Source: Antedon mediterranea (taxonomy: Eukaryota > Echinodermata > Crinoidea > Comatulida > Antedonidae). From it: a stretch of DNA of 60,000 nucleotides. Under the pieces are notes generated by a model. That model was not told the origin of the DNA and did no database searches. It was given only the letters and a program-made list of their open reading frames with translations. Where the stretch lies: positions 23,726,412-23,786,411 of the forward strand of contig NC_092675.1 in the NCBI RefSeq assembly GCF_964355755.1, in the 5' to 3' direction. How positions within the stretch are numbered: the stretch's first letter is position 1; the number at the start of each line of letters is the position of its first letter. This document shows positions 56,821-60,000 of this stretch, piece after piece. The position numbers were made by a program, and so were the translations under genes.

Positions 56821-58585
56821 AATTATTTATCTATAAAGTAAAATGAAAACTATACGTTGGTAATCATCTGAAAAACCGTTTGTTGAGTTGGAATACAAAA
56901 ACATTTGACTAACCTTCAAAAGAACAATAAATATATGAAATGCTTCTTGTTAAAACGATAGGCCTTACCCGTATGTTGGCCAAAGAATTTTTTATAGTGT
57001 ACAATGGATATCAAGAGACAATTAAAACACAACAATCGAATAAAATATGCCATTCCCAGGGTAATTTTAATACTTTTTATAAACTTTTCCATATCTTTTT
57101 GTAAAATATGAACCCGAATCGAGGTCATTAAACGATCATAGTTTTTACTGCTGCAATAACTGTTTTTTGTGTCATTGAACTAGTTGTTCTGCTTGAGTTG
57201 TTTAAAAAGTGAGTTACTATAAATAATACAAGTGTATATTCTTATCTATTAGACACATTATATTCAAATAAGTTTTATAAATTAGTATTATCAATTATTT
57301 ATAAATAGACGAATATATTTATCTTGTCATTGGTTGAAATATCTCACTTTAATTGAATTATCAATTAAGTGTGCCAATTCTTAATTATTCGTAAATGGAA
57401 TAACAAATATTGCAGATTCATTCTACTGACATTTGTTGTCCAGTACATTCAATATAATGGACATAACAATGTCGTTTAACTCGACCCTGTCGCATTTCTA
57501 CAAGGAGCTTAAATTTTTTTATCCTCCTATAACTATAATATCACGTATGTAAATCTCGTTGCTAATAGATATTGTTTTTCTTCGAAGCATGCATTTAAAT
57601 GAATATGTGGTGGAAAAGTGTATGATAATAACATGACCGTACTGACGTTTCATGAAGAATACTACTTCCGCAATGCTTTGTCTGGCTACACATATTACTC
57701 CTTCCTCTTTAAATGTCATTTGCAATTAGCCTATTACATGGTATTGAGTGGTACTAACATGTCAGAGACCGTCGGATTCCTGTATGGTTATGGGCCGTTG
57801 ATATGGTTAAATAGGCCTACATTGAGACATGCTTGGCTTGTTTGGAGGACCATATTTCCAGAGACGAGTAGTCCTTACTGTAGTAGGCTACACACTCCAA
57901 TATAATTGAGGTTTGAACTTTCAACATTTCCTACTGCTTTCCTACAAGCGATTAAACCCGCAGGGACAAATACTGTATCATATTCGATGCAATACTCAGT
58001 GCGTGATTGTTTTTCCAATCCAAATTTTGAACAATTTGGAATAAATTTGTTCTAGAATTTCCTAAATGCTCTATTTTTTAAACTGAAATATCAAATAGGG
58101 ACATATTTATGGAGACGCAAGATGTAATAAAAAGCTGTATTCATAAAGTGCATGTTCTTTTATTGAAATATTCAGGTCAATATCAACTCCGTAACAACCA
58201 TTTAAAAAATATTATACCAAAATACTATTATTTTCATAGCTGTTAACGCAACGCGCTTATATCCATCATCTATGTGTTATGTAGTTGACCTAAACCAATG
58301 AAGGAAACTTTAAGGTAAACGCTCGTTAATTTAATAATAAAAGTCCCGGTAGGAGGGTGGTGGAAATTATGGTAGAGAACTTTATTTAGGCCGATATTGA
58401 TAATTTCTTGAAATAATAAGCCAACGTATCCAACAAAAAAATATCATAATTAAACAAGATTATAACATTGAATTTAAAATATAACAAGATGGTAAATAAA
58501 CAAACAATATAATGTTTGGTAATAAGTAATATAACTATTCATTTTAATATACTATCAAAAGCAAAGCATTAAGTGTAACTAGCAT

Positions 58586-58597
58586 GGGGGGGGGGGG
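58586..58597. repeat. G12 homopolymer run
   Basis: Twelve guanines followed by AGGG. A likely length-variable site. Confidence 0.95.
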
Positions 58598-59859
58598 AGG
58601 GTAAGGTTGGGTCAAATGGCAGAATTGAAATGTTAACTTAATGAAACATTAAACCTAATTTGTAACTATATTTCCAGGCAACTAATATACATATACCACT
58701 GATGTACCACCAAACATAGAATTAAGTATAGTTCACAGTAACACATTCATTCGACTAAATTATATTTTGTTTACATTATTTTTAAGAATTTATGGAATAC
58801 TGAAGAATTAGCATTTGAAAGTGTTGGAACTATGGATCAGCAAAACAACAATCTGGCATTTAGATACAATAATGAACACATCAGAATATCTCTAAAATAG
58901 TTATTGAAATGTTAAGTTATAAGATTATCATTTTGGCCTCTATAATGTAGTCTTTCAAAATGTATTATGTGTTTTTCTTGCACCATTATAGACAATAATA
59001 ATAGACAATATTTTTGTATAAAAAGTTATAGGTGATGATTTCAAACATTTAATTCATGTTTTTTTCAAACATTTAATTCATGTAATTCAGGCCTACTTCT
59101 GTTTCTAAAAAGTCTTTTCATCCCGTAGAGACATAACCCGTATTTCTGTAAACCTACCCCGGAATTCAACATTATAAAACATACTGACTTTACTACTAAA
59201 ATATGTGATGGTAGGCTTTCTAAACAAAAACAGAAAAATTAAGTACAAAATTTAAAGTCCAAGTGTCACAAGACAAGACTATCAATAAATTAATAAAGAA
59301 ATCTTCAAGGGAATTGATGTTTGTTCGATCGTTCGAGGGGGGTCATCGAGTGCCGCACGAATATTTTACTTCTGTCACACCAATCACGTACTGATATTTC
59401 TGTCAGATGTGTTATCGTCATCAACAATATATAAATATTATATATATTCACGTATACACGTATACATTCTTTTCGTCTTAAAACAATAGGTAAAATAATG
59501 ACAGTGAGGCGCATTGTTATATACTAAATTGTTAGATCAATTCATTTTTTGATGATCTGAAAATACCACAGAGCGGCTGAAAAAATATTATTCATAATTT
59601 TTCCAAGACTGAGCTCAGTGACCTGTCAGAAAGTCACTCCTTATCATCGGTATATAGATAGTGTGCGTAAATATAAGACAAAAAAATGGGGAAGTTGCAT
59701 TTCATTTGTCACATGTAACCTACAATCTAAAATATAATAACAATTTTATGTTTTTCAATACAATAATATTGTAGTACGCCTTATAATGATGTGCAGTGAT
59801 GTTATATTAAAGAAGACAATATGCAAACATTCAAACAAAGACCAACGCACGGTGTTCTT

Positions 59860-60000
59860 TTTTTTTTGTCTTTTATGGGCTCGTCCCACTTTTGTTTCAG
59901 TTTGCAGTACAAATTATTTCAATATATACAAGTTCACTATAATAAGGCATATAGTATGTATAATCTCTTGTATTATTAAAATTAAAAACAAAGGTCATGT
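59860..60000. repeat. Dispersed repeat, copy B, cut by window end
   Basis: Same orientation as copy A at 51236-51310, sharing TTTTTTTTGTCTTTTATGGG, CTCGTC-CACTTTT-TTTCAG, TTTGCAGTA and ATTAAAAACAAAGGTCATGT. It keeps about 70 bases that copy A lacks, so copy A carries a deletion or this copy an insertion. Confidence 0.75.

Larger units (their letters stand above)
56821..60000. other. No gene seen; upstream of the GMC gene
   Basis: It should hold the GMC promoter and possibly a 5' UTR exon, but neither could be identified. A G12 run at 58586-58597 and a 20-base direct duplication near 59040-59080 (TTTCAAACATTTAATTCATG) are present. From 59860 it is a dispersed repeat cut by the window end. Confidence 0.5.

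Overview
This is a eukaryotic window from an AT-rich invertebrate genome. Its genes are split by GT-AG introns and embedded in transposon-derived DNA. An echinoderm is my best guess, for three reasons: a truncated 5S rRNA-like sequence of echinoderm-compatible form, a very over-represented AGGCCTA word, and an overall look resembling crinoid or sea cucumber DNA. The species cannot be fixed from the sequence alone.

Two complete host genes can be reconstructed exon by exon, both on the minus strand. (1) A 15-exon GMC-family FAD oxidoreductase (choline/alcohol dehydrogenase-like, 579 aa) runs from its ATG at 56820 to its stop at 44948. All intron phases agree, and the FAD-binding GxGxxG, both GMC signatures and the C-terminal His/Asn pair are present. 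(2) A 6-exon SLC16/monocarboxylate-transporter-like MFS gene (494 aa) runs from ATG 28353 to stop 19319, with a 5.1-kb first coding intron and probably an unseen 5' UTR exon upstream. The two genes are co-oriented and about 16.5 kb apart. Nothing indicates that they act together.

Layout: 1-3580 is a decayed CR1/Jockey-type LINE on the minus strand. It carries a PHD-finger ORF1, an APE endonuclease and a reverse transcriptase, with several frameshifts and stops, and its 3' end lies outside the window. 4350-6540 is a minisatellite of about 30 units of 61 bp with a transposon-like terminus. 6541-19318 has no recognisable gene but holds a minus-strand 5S-derived SINE copy. 19319-28413 is the transporter gene. 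28414-44947 is intergenic, with a second 5S-SINE copy and three copies of a short TIR element carrying (CCGA)n. 44948-56820 is the GMC gene. Its introns hold a nested MITE pair, a 1063-bp foldback element with a 10-bp target duplication, a TTAA-flanked MITE, a CpG-rich palindromic duplication, a tRNA-like Pol III unit and a long AT dinucleotide run. 56821-60000 has no recognisable gene.

The most noteworthy material is this non-autonomous mobile DNA. Several insertions carry their own proof in the sequence: perfect TIRs, target duplications, or a matching empty site elsewhere in the window. No operon, CRISPR array or prokaryotic system is present.
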